Below, in pieces: positions 42,233 to 51,359 of a DNA stretch of 64,000 bases (position 1 is the stretch's first letter; every line of letters begins with the position of its first letter). Source of the stretch: Candidatus Delongbacteria bacterium (GTDB lineage: Bacteria; CAIWAD01); contig JBAYTZ010000001.1 in assembly GCA_041675285.1 (NCBI GenBank), forward strand, positions 382,496-446,495, in the 5' to 3' direction. The notes below the pieces were generated by a model. It saw nothing but the letters and a program-made list of their open reading frames with translations. It searched no databases and had not been told where the DNA came from. Position numbers and translations under genes: made by a program.

Positions 42233-43593
42233 CAGGCTTGCCCTCGGGCAGGAATGCCGAATTTCTCCATGCGGTGCAGCAGGAGATGGCGTGGGATGCG
42301 CAAGAAGCGGGCCGCCGCGCTCTGGTTGTCGTGGTTCATCTCCAGGGCTCGGACCAGGATGGCCCGCTCAAGCTCCAGCAGGGACACGCCCTCAGGGGGC
42401 AAGTCGACGCCGGCGGCCGAGATGATGGGCGCGCCTGGTTGAGTCCCTGACGGAGCCAGGAATTCGCCCGAGAGCAGGGTGTCGTCGGAGAGCAGCGCCG
42501 CGCGCTGGCAGAGGTTCTCCAGTTCGCGGACATTACCGGGCCAGGGCATGGCGCGCAGCCGACCGGCCACGTCGTCGGGGATGCGCCACTCCCTTCCCCC
42601 GCTGTAGCGGGCCAGAAAGGCGCGGGCCAGACAGACGACGTCCTCCGGCCGCTCACGTAGCGCAGGCATGCGCAGCGGCACGACATTCAAGCGGTAGAAA
42701 AGGTCCTGGCGGAAGCGCCCCGCCGTTACCTCGGCCTCCAGCGGACGATTGCTGGCTGCCAGCACGCGCACATCCACGGCGACGGGTCCGTCCGCTCCCA
42801 CCGGATCCAGGACCCGCTCCTGCAGGACGCGCAGGAGCCGGGACTGCAGATCCAGATGCATTTCCGCAATCTCATCGAGGAAGAGCGTGCCGCCCGCGGC
42901 CTGACGGAAGCGCCCGGCCCGATCCTGCACGGCTCCGGTGAAGGCTCCGCGCACATGCCCGAAGAGTTCCGACTCCAAGAGGTCGTGCGGCAGGGCGCCA
43001 CAGTTGACCGCCACGAAGGGTCCTCCCTGGCGCGGGCTGGCGGCGTGGATGCGACGAGCCAGCAGTTCCTTGCCTGTGCCGCTTTCGCCTTCGATCAACA
43101 CGGTGGCGTCGGAGGCGGCAATGCGGTCCGCCGTGGCCAGCAGGGATTCCATCCGCTCCGAGATGTGGATGAGGGGCTTGCTCCCGCTGTCCGCCTGCCC
43201 TCGAAGTTCGCGCACTTGGCGCCGCAGGCGCGCATGCTCCATGGCGCGACGGACCGTGAGCCGGAACTGGTCGCGGTCGCAGGGCTTGGGTAGGAAATCG
43301 AAGGCGCCGGCCCGCATGGCGGCCACCGCGTGCGGCACGTCGCCGAAGGCCGTCACGACGATGACCAGGAGGTCGGGATCGAGGCCGCGAGCCTTTGCCA
43401 GCAAGGTCAAGCCGTCCATGCCGGGCATGCGCAGATCGGTGATCATGAGCGGAAAGCTGTCCAACGCCAGACACTCCAGCGCTTGCGCGCCACTCGCGGC
43501 CTTCTGCACGGGATAGCCGTCCTCCTCGAGCAGGAAGCACATGACTTCGAGATAGTTCGTGTCGTCGTCGACAAAGAGGATGCGTTCACTCAT
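42232..43593 (-). CDS. Sigma-54-dependent response regulator (NtrC/ZraR type)
   Basis: 453-residue activator. Receiver domain with phospho-Asp in [15 protein letters not shown]+ domain with Walker [17 protein letters not shown], the sigma-54 loop GAFTGA, Walker [13 protein letters not shown] and the arginine-finger region; C-terminal Fis-type HTH ([25 protein letters not shown], broken). It should activate the sigma-54-type promoter at 50601-50616 in front of the efflux operon. It is cotranscribed with the kinase and lies 74 bp from cusA. Confidence 0.94.
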   Translation of the reverse strand: MSERILFVDDDTNYLEVMCFLLEEDGYPVQKAASGAQALECLALDSFPLMITDLRMPGMDGLTLLAKARGLDPDLLVIVVTAFGDVPHAVAAMRAGAFDFLPKPCDRDQFRLTVRRAMEHARLRRQVRELRGQADSGSKPLIHISERMESLLATADRIAASDATVLIEGESGTGKELLARRIHAASPRQGGPFVAVNCGALPHDLLESELFGHVRGAFTGAVQDRAGRFRQAAGGTLFLDEIAEMHLDLQSRLLRVLQERVLDPVGADGPVAVDVRVLAASNRPLEAEVTAGRFRQDLFYRLNVVPLRMPALRERPEDVVCLARAFLARYSGGREWRIPDDVAGRLRAMPWPGNVRELENLCQRAALLSDDTLLSGEFLAPSGTQPGAPIISAAGVDLPPEGVSLLELERAILVRALEMNHDNQSAAARFLRIPRHLLLHRMEKFGIPARGQA

Positions 43594-43667
43594 CGGATGG
43601 GTCCCGTCTCAACTCATGTGTCGGGTCACTGACGCCCGCCTTCTCAGCCCCAAGATCGCGCATTCCA

Positions 43668-46600
43668 TCAGGCGGCTTCCGGCGCCGTGGTGGCCCGTCC
43701 GACTTTTCTCAACTCCGTGCGCAGCATCCACAGCTTGTAAACAGCGGGATAGACCAGCAGCTCCAGCGCGAAGGACGTGATGAGCCCGCCGATCATGGGC
43801 GCGGCAATGCGCTTCATCACGTCCGACCCCGCCGAGGTGGACCACATGATCGGCAAAAGGCCCATGAAGGCGGCGGTCACGGTCATCATCTTGGGCCGCG
43901 CACGCTTGACGGCGCCGTGGATCAGGGCCTCGTCCAGCTCGGCGCTGGTGGACAACCGGCCCGCCTGCCGCGCCTCGTCGCAGGAGAGGTCAAGAAACAG
44001 CAGCATGAACACACCCGTCTCGGCGTCCAGGCCCAGCAGGGCGATCATGCCCACCCAGGCGGCGATGGAGACGTTGTAGTCCAGCAGCCAGAAGAGCCAG
44101 ATGGCTCCCACGGCCGAGAAGGGCACGGCCAGCATCACGAGCATGGCCTTGAAGCCCGAGCGCGTGTTGAGGTAGAGCAGGAGGAAGATCAGGCCAATGG
44201 TGACGGGAATGATCAGCTTCAAGTGCTCGCGCACGCGCTGCATGTTCTCGTACTGGCCACTCCAGAGCAGATTGGTGCCCGCCGGCAGCTTGACGGCGGC
44301 GGCGACCTTGGTCTTGGCCTCCTCCACGTAGCTGCCCACGTCCCGGCCGGCGATGTCCACATAGACGTAGCCGGAGAGGAAACCGTTCTCGTCGCGCAGC
44401 ATGGAGGGCCCGCTGGCGATGCGGATGTCGGCCAGCTGCCCCAGCGGGATCTGGGCGCCACCCGGCGTGGGCACCAGCACGCGGGCCAGTTGGTCCACGT
44501 CGCTGCGCAGCTCGCGCGGGTAGCGCAGGTTGACCGGGAAGCGCTGGCGGCCCTCGATGGTGGTGGTCACCTCCTCGCCACCAATGGCGCTGGCGATGAC
44601 CATCTGCAGGGTATTCACCGTTAGGCCGTGGCGGGCCAGTTGCGCGCGGCGCGGCTCGATGTCGAGGAAGTAGCCGCCGGCCACCCGCTCGGCATAGACA
44701 CTGCGCGTGCCGGGCACATCCCGGATGGCGCGCTCGATCTCGGAGCCCACGCGCTCGATCTCCTTCAAATCCCCGCCCATGACTTTGATGCCCACCGGCG
44801 TGCGCACGCCCGTGGTCAGCATGTCGGTGCGGGCCTTGATGGGCATGGTCCAGGCGTTGGTCACGCCCGGCGTCTTGAGCGCGCGGTCCATCTCGTCCAC
44901 CAATTCGTCCCACGAGAGGCGGTCGGGCCAGATCGGCCGCAGCAGCGGCTGCAGGAAGCCCGGGACCCAGGACGAGTACCAGCGTTCCTTGCCGCGCCAT
45001 TGGTCGTGCGGCTTCAGCACCACCGTCGTCTCCATCATCGAGAGCGGAGCCGGATCGGTGGCCGTGTCGGCCCGACCCGCCTTGCCGAAGACGCGTTCCA
45101 CCTCGGGGAATCCCTTGATGATCTGGTCCTGGGTCTGCAGCAGCGTCTGCGCTTGGCTGACGGAGATGCCCGGCAGCGTGGTGGGCATGTAGAGGATCGT
45201 CCCCTCGTTCAGGGGCGGCATGAATTCCGTGCCCAAACGAAAGTAGACGGGCAAGCTGATTGCGACGATCGCCAGGGCAGCTCCCACGGTTTTCCAGGGA
45301 TGCCGAAGGACTAGCCGGCAGACCGGATCGTAGACGCGGAAGATCGCCCGGCTGACGGGGTGGCGCTCCTCGGCGTGATAGGTGCCGACGGCCACGCCGC
45401 TGGCCAGGCGCGCGATCCAGCGCGGGCGGAAGTGGAAGGGCTCGATGCGGGCGAACAGCATGCGCAGGGCCGGGTCCAGGGTGACGGCCAGGAGCGCGGC
45501 CATCGCCATCACCAGGTTCTTGGAGAAGGCCAGGGGCTTGAAGAGCCGGCCCTCCTGGTCCACCAGGGCGAAGATGGGCAGGAAGGCCACGGCGATCACC
45601 AAGAGTGAGAAGAAGACGGAGGGCCCGACCTCGGTCAGCGCATCCAGGCGCACCTGATGGAAGTCGCCCTTGCCTCCCGCCGCCTGCCAGCGGTGGATGC
45701 GGTTGTAGGCGTTCTCTACCTCGACGATGGCTCCGTCCACCAGCACACCGATGGAGATCGCCAGCCCCGCCAGCGACATGATGTTGACGCTGATGCCCAG
45801 GAAGTAGAGCGGGATGAAGGAGAGGAGCACGGCAATGGGAATGGTCAGGATGGGCACGATGGCCGAGGGGATGTGCCAGAGGAAGAAGAGAATCACCAGA
45901 GAGACGATGATCATCTCCACCGTCAGCTCATGCTTCAAGGTCTCCAGTGCCCGGTGGATCAGGTCGGAGCGGTCGTAGGTCGTCACGATCTCGACGCCTT
46001 CGGGCAGCGAGGCCTTGAGACCCTCCAGTCGCGCCTTGACCGCTGTGATGACGTTTAGCGCGTTCTCGCCGTGGCGCATGACCACGATGCCGCCCACGGC
46101 GTCGCCCAGCCCGTCCAGGTCGGAGATGCCGCGCCTGAGCTCCGGTCCGTAGCTCACGCGCGCCACGTCCTTCAAGAGGACCGGCACGCCGCCGGGTCCG
46201 CTCTTCAGGACGATGCCCTGGAAGTCGGCCAGCGCGCGGGCGTAGCCCCGCACGCGGACCATGTACTCCACGCCGCTCCACTCCACCAGCCGGCCGCCCG
46301 TCTCGCCATTGGACTCGCGGATGGCCCTAGCCACTTCGTCCAGCGGCAATCCGTAGGCCGCCAGCCGGTTGGGATCGACGCTGATCTGCACCTGCCGCAC
46401 GTAGCCGCCGATGGAGGCGACTTCCGAGACGCCGGGCACGGCCTGCACGGCGTAGCGCAGGTTCCAATCCTGGAAGGCGCGCAGCTCGTCGAGCGAGTGC
46501 GTGCCTGAGCGGTCCACTAGCGCATACTGGAACACCCAGCCCACGCCCGTGGCGTCGGGGCCCAGTTCCGTCTTCACGCCCTGGGGCAAGCCGGATTGGA

Positions 46601-46946
46601 TCTTCGAGAGGTATTCCAGCACGCGGGAGCGGGCCCAGTAGAGGTCGGTGCCGTCCTGGAAAATCACGTAGACGTAGGAGAAGCCGAAGTCCGAGTAGCC
46701 ACGGATGGCCTTGACTTGTGGCGCACCCAAGAGCGCGCTGACGATGGGGTATGTCACCTGATCCTCGATCAGGTCCGGCGAGCGGTCCCATTTCGAGTAG
46801 ATGATGACCTGGGTGTCCGACAAGTCCGGCAGCGCGTCCAGGCGTGTCTTGCCCAGCAGGTTGATGGAGACGGCGCACAGCGCGACCACCGACAGGAGGA
46901 CCAGTATGCGGTGGTGGGCCGACCAGGTGATAATGTGCCGGATCAT
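43668..46946 (-). CDS. cusA: Heavy-metal RND efflux permease (CusA/CzcA family)
   Basis: 1092-residue inner-membrane pump. The two-fold RND layout is visible: N-terminal helix (HHRILVLLSVVALCAVSIN), porter domain, TM4 with the proton-relay Asp in SIGVLVDGAIVEVENAYNRI, and the heavy-metal signature PLNEGTILYMPTTLPGISVS. Met residues lie at PLSMMETTVVLKPH and in the downstream cleft, as in Cu/Ag-type CusA. It works with CusB and CusC to export monovalent metal from the periplasm. The C-terminus is slightly extended. A zinc/cobalt CzcA is less likely because of the Met residues and the Met-rich neighbours. Confidence 0.93.
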   Translation of the reverse strand: MIRHIITWSAHHRILVLLSVVALCAVSINLLGKTRLDALPDLSDTQVIIYSKWDRSPDLIEDQVTYPIVSALLGAPQVKAIRGYSDFGFSYVYVIFQDGTDLYWARSRVLEYLSKIQSGLPQGVKTELGPDATGVGWVFQYALVDRSGTHSLDELRAFQDWNLRYAVQAVPGVSEVASIGGYVRQVQISVDPNRLAAYGLPLDEVARAIRESNGETGGRLVEWSGVEYMVRVRGYARALADFQGIVLKSGPGGVPVLLKDVARVSYGPELRRGISDLDGLGDAVGGIVVMRHGENALNVITAVKARLEGLKASLPEGVEIVTTYDRSDLIHRALETLKHELTVEMIIVSLVILFFLWHIPSAIVPILTIPIAVLLSFIPLYFLGISVNIMSLAGLAISIGVLVDGAIVEVENAYNRIHRWQAAGGKGDFHQVRLDALTEVGPSVFFSLLVIAVAFLPIFALVDQEGRLFKPLAFSKNLVMAMAALLAVTLDPALRMLFARIEPFHFRPRWIARLASGVAVGTYHAEERHPVSRAIFRVYDPVCRLVLRHPWKTVGAALAIVAISLPVYFRLGTEFMPPLNEGTILYMPTTLPGISVSQAQTLLQTQDQIIKGFPEVERVFGKAGRADTATDPAPLSMMETTVVLKPHDQWRGKERWYSSWVPGFLQPLLRPIWPDRLSWDELVDEMDRALKTPGVTNAWTMPIKARTDMLTTGVRTPVGIKVMGGDLKEIERVGSEIERAIRDVPGTRSVYAERVAGGYFLDIEPRRAQLARHGLTVNTLQMVIASAIGGEEVTTTIEGRQRFPVNLRYPRELRSDVDQLARVLVPTPGGAQIPLGQLADIRIASGPSMLRDENGFLSGYVYVDIAGRDVGSYVEEAKTKVAAAVKLPAGTNLLWSGQYENMQRVREHLKLIIPVTIGLIFLLLYLNTRSGFKAMLVMLAVPFSAVGAIWLFWLLDYNVSIAAWVGMIALLGLDAETGVFMLLFLDLSCDEARQAGRLSTSAELDEALIHGAVKRARPKMMTVTAAFMGLLPIMWSTSAGSDVMKRIAAPMIGGLITSFALELLVYPAVYKLWMLRTELRKVGRATTAPEAA

Positions 46947-46971
46947 GGCGTCACTCCAGCTTTGGTCTGTA

Positions 46972-48627
46972 TCAATTTGCCTGCGCTTCCAGGGAGCCGC
47001 GGATGCGCGCCTCGGAATCCAGCAGGAAATTGCCCGCGATGGCGACGCGCTCGCCCTCCCGGAGCCCGGTCAGGACCAGGGCCTGGCCGCCGCCGCGCTG
47101 CCCCGTGCGAATCTCCCGCGGGGCGAAAGTGCCGGGCTCCGTCTCCACGTAGACCACCTGGCGCAGGCCCGTGTCCAGCACGGCGGAGTCGGGGATGAGC
47201 AGGCCCGCGCGCGGCGCGACCTCTGTCTCCACGTCCACGTACATGCCGGGTTTGAGGGCCTGGGCCGGATTGTCCAGGCTGGCGCGGACCCGCAGGGTGC
47301 GGGAGTCGGGATCAAGGGCGGGCAGGATCTGGGTCACGCGGCCCGACAGGCGCAGGCCGGGCTGGTCGGGCTGCTCGAAGGCCAGGCTTTGTCCCACGCG
47401 CACCAGGGCCGCCTCGCTTTCGGAGAAGGCCGCCTCAACCCACACACGCGAGAGGTCGGTTACCGTGAAGAGGGCCTCGCCGGCCTCGATGCGCTGCCCC
47501 TGGACCACCTGCTTGGCCATCACGTAGCCGCTGACCGGCGAGCGCAGGGTGACGGTCCGCTGCGCCGCGCCCCCCTGGTCCAGCTCTTGGATCAGGGAGG
47601 CTGGTACGTCCAACAGTTGCAAGCGCCGGCGGGCTGCCTGCACTAGCGCGGCTGTGCCCAGTTGCGCGTCGCCGGTGCCGGCGCTCCGGGCCGCCTTCAC
47701 GGCCTGCAAGAACTCCTCCTGTCCAGCCAGGAGATCAGGCGAGTACAGGGAGAGCAGGGGATCGCCCTGGCGCACAAACTGGCCGGAGGTGGCAACGTGC
47801 AGGGTCTCCACCCAACCGGCGCTCTTCAGAGAGACCTGGCGCACGCGGGCATCGTCGGCGGTGATCGTCCCCACGGTGCGGATGCGCCGACCCAGCTCGC
47901 CGCGGCGGGCGGCTGTCACCTGCACTCCCGCCTGCCGCATCCCCTCGGCATTCGTCCGGACCACGGCCAGGCCGGGAACCGTGCTCCTGGCCTGGCCGAC
48001 ATCCTCGTAGACCGGTACGTAATCCATGCCCATCTCGTCCTTGGCGGGAGTCGGCGAGTGGACGGCAGGGTTCATAGGATTGCGGTAGTAGAGGAGCCGC
48101 CCCTGGCTGGTGGTGGCCGGCGCAGCCTTCACGACTTTCTTCTCAAGCGCCATGCCGCACTTGGGACAGCGCTCCGCCTTGTCCGACACGACCTCCGGGT
48201 GCATGGGGCAGACATACTGCGCCGCCGCTGGAGCGGCCGCCTTTGGCTTGGACGGCACCAGGTCCATGCCGCAGGTGGGGCAACTGCCCGGACTGGCGGA
48301 GTGAACTTCGGGGTGCATGGGGCAGGTGTAGGCCAGGCTGTCCGGGGCGGCGGAAGCCGACGCAGACGTCTTGCCCACCGCGCTGTCGCTCGTGTCGGCC
48401 ACAGCGGGAGTTCCGCCCCGCGTGGACTCGACGGGCACAAGCCGCATGCCGCAGATCGGGCAGTCGCCCGGCTTCTCGCTGACATAGGTCGGGTGCATGG
48501 GGCAGTGATACTGGACGGCTTCTACCGTCGTGTGATTGCTTCGCAGGCTGACGACCGTGGCGGCGCCGATGCCGGCCAGGCCGATCACCAGCAGGACCCA
48601 CAGCAGCGTGCGTGTGCCGCGTTTCAT
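46972..48627 (-). CDS. cusB: RND periplasmic adaptor CusB with tandem heavy-metal-binding domains
   Basis: 551-residue membrane fusion protein. After an N-terminal anchor, three tandem HMBD modules appear: YHCPMHPTYVSEKPGDCPIC, YTCPMHPEVHSASPGSCPTC and YVCPMHPEVVSDKAERCPKC, each followed by GM. A fourth degenerate unit (YRNPMNPAVHSPTPAKDEMGMDYVPVYE) is the usual CusB metal-binding end. The barrel-sandwich and beta-barrel domains (VQGQRIEAGEALFTVTDLSR; VTQILPALDPDSRTLRVRAS) then follow. The HMBD repeats probably capture metal before transfer to CusA. It overlaps cusC by 4 nt. Confidence 0.92.
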   Translation of the reverse strand: MKRGTRTLLWVLLVIGLAGIGAATVVSLRSNHTTVEAVQYHCPMHPTYVSEKPGDCPICGMRLVPVESTRGGTPAVADTSDSAVGKTSASASAAPDSLAYTCPMHPEVHSASPGSCPTCGMDLVPSKPKAAAPAAAQYVCPMHPEVVSDKAERCPKCGMALEKKVVKAAPATTSQGRLLYYRNPMNPAVHSPTPAKDEMGMDYVPVYEDVGQARSTVPGLAVVRTNAEGMRQAGVQVTAARRGELGRRIRTVGTITADDARVRQVSLKSAGWVETLHVATSGQFVRQGDPLLSLYSPDLLAGQEEFLQAVKAARSAGTGDAQLGTAALVQAARRRLQLLDVPASLIQELDQGGAAQRTVTLRSPVSGYVMAKQVVQGQRIEAGEALFTVTDLSRVWVEAAFSESEAALVRVGQSLAFEQPDQPGLRLSGRVTQILPALDPDSRTLRVRASLDNPAQALKPGMYVDVETEVAPRAGLLIPDSAVLDTGLRQVVYVETEPGTFAPREIRTGQRGGGQALVLTGLREGERVAIAGNFLLDSEARIRGSLEAQAN

Positions 48628-49886
48628 GGCGTGTCTCCTCTTCCTTGCGCGCTCGTGGCGCGCGGTCCCAGGGCCTCGATGCGGGCCCAGATGCTCAGGC
48701 GGTCGGCCTCGGCCTGTGCCGACTCCGCGCCCGCCTCAAGCAGCAGATTCAAGTCTTCCACGACAAGGGCGAATTCCCCCCTGCCGGCGGCGTAGGCCGC
48801 CAGCGCGGCATCCAGGGCGGACTGGCTCTGCGGCAGGATGGTGGTTTGGAATTCGCGAAGCGTCTCCTGTGTGCCGCCCCACTCCGCCACTAGGCCGGCC
48901 AGATCCGTGGATAGGCGGGCGCGTTCGGCCTCCAGGGCAGCCTCCGCCGCCTGGAGATCGTGACCCGCGGCCTCGCGGAGTCGGTCCTGCTTGCTGCGCT
49001 TCCAGATGGGCAGGCTCATGCCCAGTCGCAGCATGACCACCGGCTCTGGCATCGCGGTCATGCCGCCTCCGGCACCGACCATGAAGTCGGGACGGCCTTC
49101 CAGACGAGCCTCCTCGAAGCGACGCCGGGCCGCGAGCACCTCGGCCTGCCTCATGAGCAGCTCGGGCGAGGCCTCAATTCCGGCGCGCAGGCTGTCGGGC
49201 GGCGGCGGCACCACACTCGGAAGCGCAGTGATTTCGCCAAAGGGATGATCCGGCGCCTCGCCCAGCAGGCGATTGAGCTCTGCCACAGCGCCGGTGCGTT
49301 CGGCCTTCAGCCCGGCCGCCTGCTGGCGGATGCGTGCCGCCTGGATCTCCAGCCGCAGAACGCTCTCCTGATCCACCTGGCCGGCGCTCAGTCGCGCGGA
49401 CATGGTGCGGATCGCTGCCTCGATCAACTGGCTGGCGACGGCCAACACGTGCCCACGCCGGTCGATGGCATAGAGATCTGCGTAGTGTGTGCGCACGGCG
49501 ATCACGACTTCAGCCATACGCTGCAGCCGTGCCGCCTCGCGGGCGGTCACCTCCGCCTCAGCCACGGCCCGGCGCGCGCCCCGCTTGCCGGGGAAGGGCA
49601 GTTCCTGGCTGAGTTCAAGGGTGAGGGTTGAGTTGTCGCCTGGAGGCAGGCCCATGGCCTGCCCACCCAGTTCCAACGCGGGATCAGGCAGTGCCGCTGC
49701 GGGTGTGACACGCGCCTGGGCGGCCTTCACGGCGGCCTCCATCTCTGGTAGCTCAGGTGCCTGCCGCAGGGCTCGCTGGACCAGGGAGTCCAGAGACACT
49801 TGCCCGCTGGCTGGCATTGTGCCCAGCAGCACGAGGGAAACCAGGAAGAGGAGGACTGGACGCACGGGGCACCTCACCGAATCCAT
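48624..49886 (-). CDS. cusC: Outer-membrane efflux channel of the TolC/CusC family
   Basis: 420-residue protein with a signal peptide (LLFLVSLVLLGTMPASGQ) and two OEP repeats: LPDPALELGGQAMGLPPGDN, ELSQELPFPGKRGARRAVAE and, in the second half, PEPVVMLRLGMSLPIWKRSK. Long Ala/Glu/Arg helices form the periplasmic tunnel. It completes the tripartite pump. It begins 1 nt inside the stop of the upstream DUF2231 gene and lacks a lipobox. Confidence 0.92.
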   Translation of the reverse strand: MDSVRCPVRPVLLFLVSLVLLGTMPASGQVSLDSLVQRALRQAPELPEMEAAVKAAQARVTPAAALPDPALELGGQAMGLPPGDNSTLTLELSQELPFPGKRGARRAVAEAEVTAREAARLQRMAEVVIAVRTHYADLYAIDRRGHVLAVASQLIEAAIRTMSARLSAGQVDQESVLRLEIQAARIRQQAAGLKAERTGAVAELNRLLGEAPDHPFGEITALPSVVPPPPDSLRAGIEASPELLMRQAEVLAARRRFEEARLEGRPDFMVGAGGGMTAMPEPVVMLRLGMSLPIWKRSKQDRLREAAGHDLQAAEAALEAERARLSTDLAGLVAEWGGTQETLREFQTTILPQSQSALDAALAAYAAGRGEFALVVEDLNLLLEAGAESAQAEADRLSIWARIEALGPRATSAQGRGDTP

Positions 49887-50575
49887 TACATCTCACTGTG
49901 TGCGATGATTCCACCCTGATGGCCAGCACTCAGGCTCAGCGCCAGGACAGCGACCAACACGACCCAGTAAGCGACTCGCAATCCGGTCGACGGGCGGCGT
50001 CGCAGCAACAGTCGAAGACCTGCGGCCAGCCCCATCAACACACATCCGGACAACGCCAGATTGCGGTGGAAGCGAATCACCTCCTGCAGCGCCGGCGCGG
50101 CGGACGCCATCTCGTGGGCGTGCAGCAGACCCGTGACGGCCGTGGGGAGAAAGCTCAAAGCCGCCAGGATGGCCAGGGGCAGGCCCATCTCGGGAATCGG
50201 ACGCCCGCGGAACATGGACCAGCCCTCCAATAGGACCAGAAGAAGAACCCAGGCGATGGGGAAGTGGACGATGGCCGTATGCAGATCAGCCGCTCGATCC
50301 AGGATCGCACCAACAAGAGTAGGGCTATCTTCTGAAGATCCATTGCCCATTTGCATGCCTGCGTGAACTGTGCCTGTCTTGACGGCTTCAGCGACAGGTT
50401 CAATCGAGGCGGTGTCTGACGATGCTGCGACAGTTCCTGCCGCCTCGAGATGGTCCTCATGCGAATGGGCAGATGCAGAACCCATGATGAACAACAGGCA
50501 GCAGAAAAGGGCTAGAATCCAGTGAGGCTTGGTATTAGCCTTGGTTGCGATGAGACGAGATCCTCGAATCGACAT
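49886..50575 (-). CDS. DUF2231 membrane protein with His-rich N-terminus
   Basis: 229-residue protein: signal-like helix (WILALFCCLLFIMGSASA), a polar linker with HSHEDHLEAAG and GMQMGNGSSED, then four hydrophobic helices with the DUF2231 motif LHTAIVHFPIAWVLLLVL and a late HRNLALSGC. DUF2231 proteins are heme-b-like or redox membrane proteins of poorly known role. The start is the ATG preceded by GGGAGG. It is the first gene after the sigma-54-type promoter and is cotranscribed with cusCBA. Confidence 0.8.
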   Translation of the reverse strand: MSIRGSRLIATKANTKPHWILALFCCLLFIMGSASAHSHEDHLEAAGTVAASSDTASIEPVAEAVKTGTVHAGMQMGNGSSEDSPTLVGAILDRAADLHTAIVHFPIAWVLLLVLLEGWSMFRGRPIPEMGLPLAILAALSFLPTAVTGLLHAHEMASAAPALQEVIRFHRNLALSGCVLMGLAAGLRLLLRRRPSTGLRVAYWVVLVAVLALSLSAGHQGGIIAHSEM

Positions 50576-50600
50576 GTTGGCCTCCCTTTTCACAGTGTGT

Positions 50601-50616
50601 GGCAAGCCTTATGCCA
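50601..50616 (-). promoter_or_regulatory. Sigma-54 promoter for the efflux operon
   Basis: On minus, TGGCATAAGGCTTGCC matches the -24/-12 consensus with 10 bp between GG and GC, 25 bp upstream of the DUF2231 ATG. The expected start of transcription is near 50590. It agrees with the sigma-54-dependent regulator encoded in the same island. Confidence 0.75.
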
Positions 50617-51359
50617 ATTCGAGCGACCAAAATTCTATTGATAAGCAAAGACTTAATGTCAGGTCGAGCCAGTTGTCCGCTCCTTTGTCGACATGTCTCC
50701 AACGACCTGGAGAAATCTCTCCAAAGGTGGCTCAGCATCGATGAGCTCCGACAGGCTGAAGGCAACATGCTGTCGTTCGTATGGCGGCGGGTGGTAAGGG
50801 TCGCCTCCGCAGAGGCCTTTCGCGCAAGTGCTTGATCGCAAAGAAATTCGAAGTCTTGAGTACAACAGGTCAGCTGCTGGAGCAGGCAAAATCCCATACA
50901 AAACTCAGTTGGCTGAAGACTTTGCGCGGAAGCCATGGATTGACAACGGGGCTTCCAGGGTATGTTGCACCCCCACCTATCTTGGCTCCCGTAGCCTCAC
51001 GCTCACCGCCTCCCTTGGAGCCAATCATGTCTTGCCTGAATAGATTCCAGCCCCCCGCCGATCGTCGGCGTGTTCATCATTGCGCCCTCTCCCGATCCGT
51101 TCTGCTGATCCTCTTCTAACCCGGACCGACAGTCAAGGCCTGGCTGATTACCAGGCTTAAGCAGGGACTTGTCTGCCCGGGCTTCCTCATGCCCATTCCA
51201 TTCCCGTGAAAAGCACGGGCCGGGTGATCCATGCCTGTGGGTCTCCTGGGCGGACTCTGTCCACTCCCTTCATCTGTTGGCCCGGCGCGCATCAGCGCCC
51301 GGGTTTAATCATGCCTCTTGGCGGCTTCGCGCCGGCGCTGACCCAGCGCTGGAGCCATC
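50617..51359. other. Intergenic region with no supported gene
   Basis: This ~740-bp divergent gap between the efflux operon and the sigma-like gene has visibly lower GC around 50600-50960. It holds many short open frames without consistent motifs. A fragment on minus, FSLSELIDAEPPLERFLQVV near 50700-50760, could be a decayed gene but is not called. Three short CCGGG...CATGCC repeats and small hairpins lie in its right half. Confidence 0.5.
51177..51315 (+). repeat. Three CCGGG-(N6-7)-CATGCC repeats before the sigma-like gene
   Basis: Similar motifs at 51177-51193, 51220-51235 and 51299-51315, each CCGGG then 6-7 bp ending in TC or C, then CATGCC. They lie within 180 bp of the sigma-like start codon, and the third overlaps a GC hairpin (CCCGGCGC/GCGCCCGGG). 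They may be operators. Confidence 0.4.

Noticed and set aside
50599..51119. Several 60-110-codon frames in the gap after the efflux operon
   Set aside because: No conserved motif, no clear ribosome sites and conflicting strands; left as non-coding.
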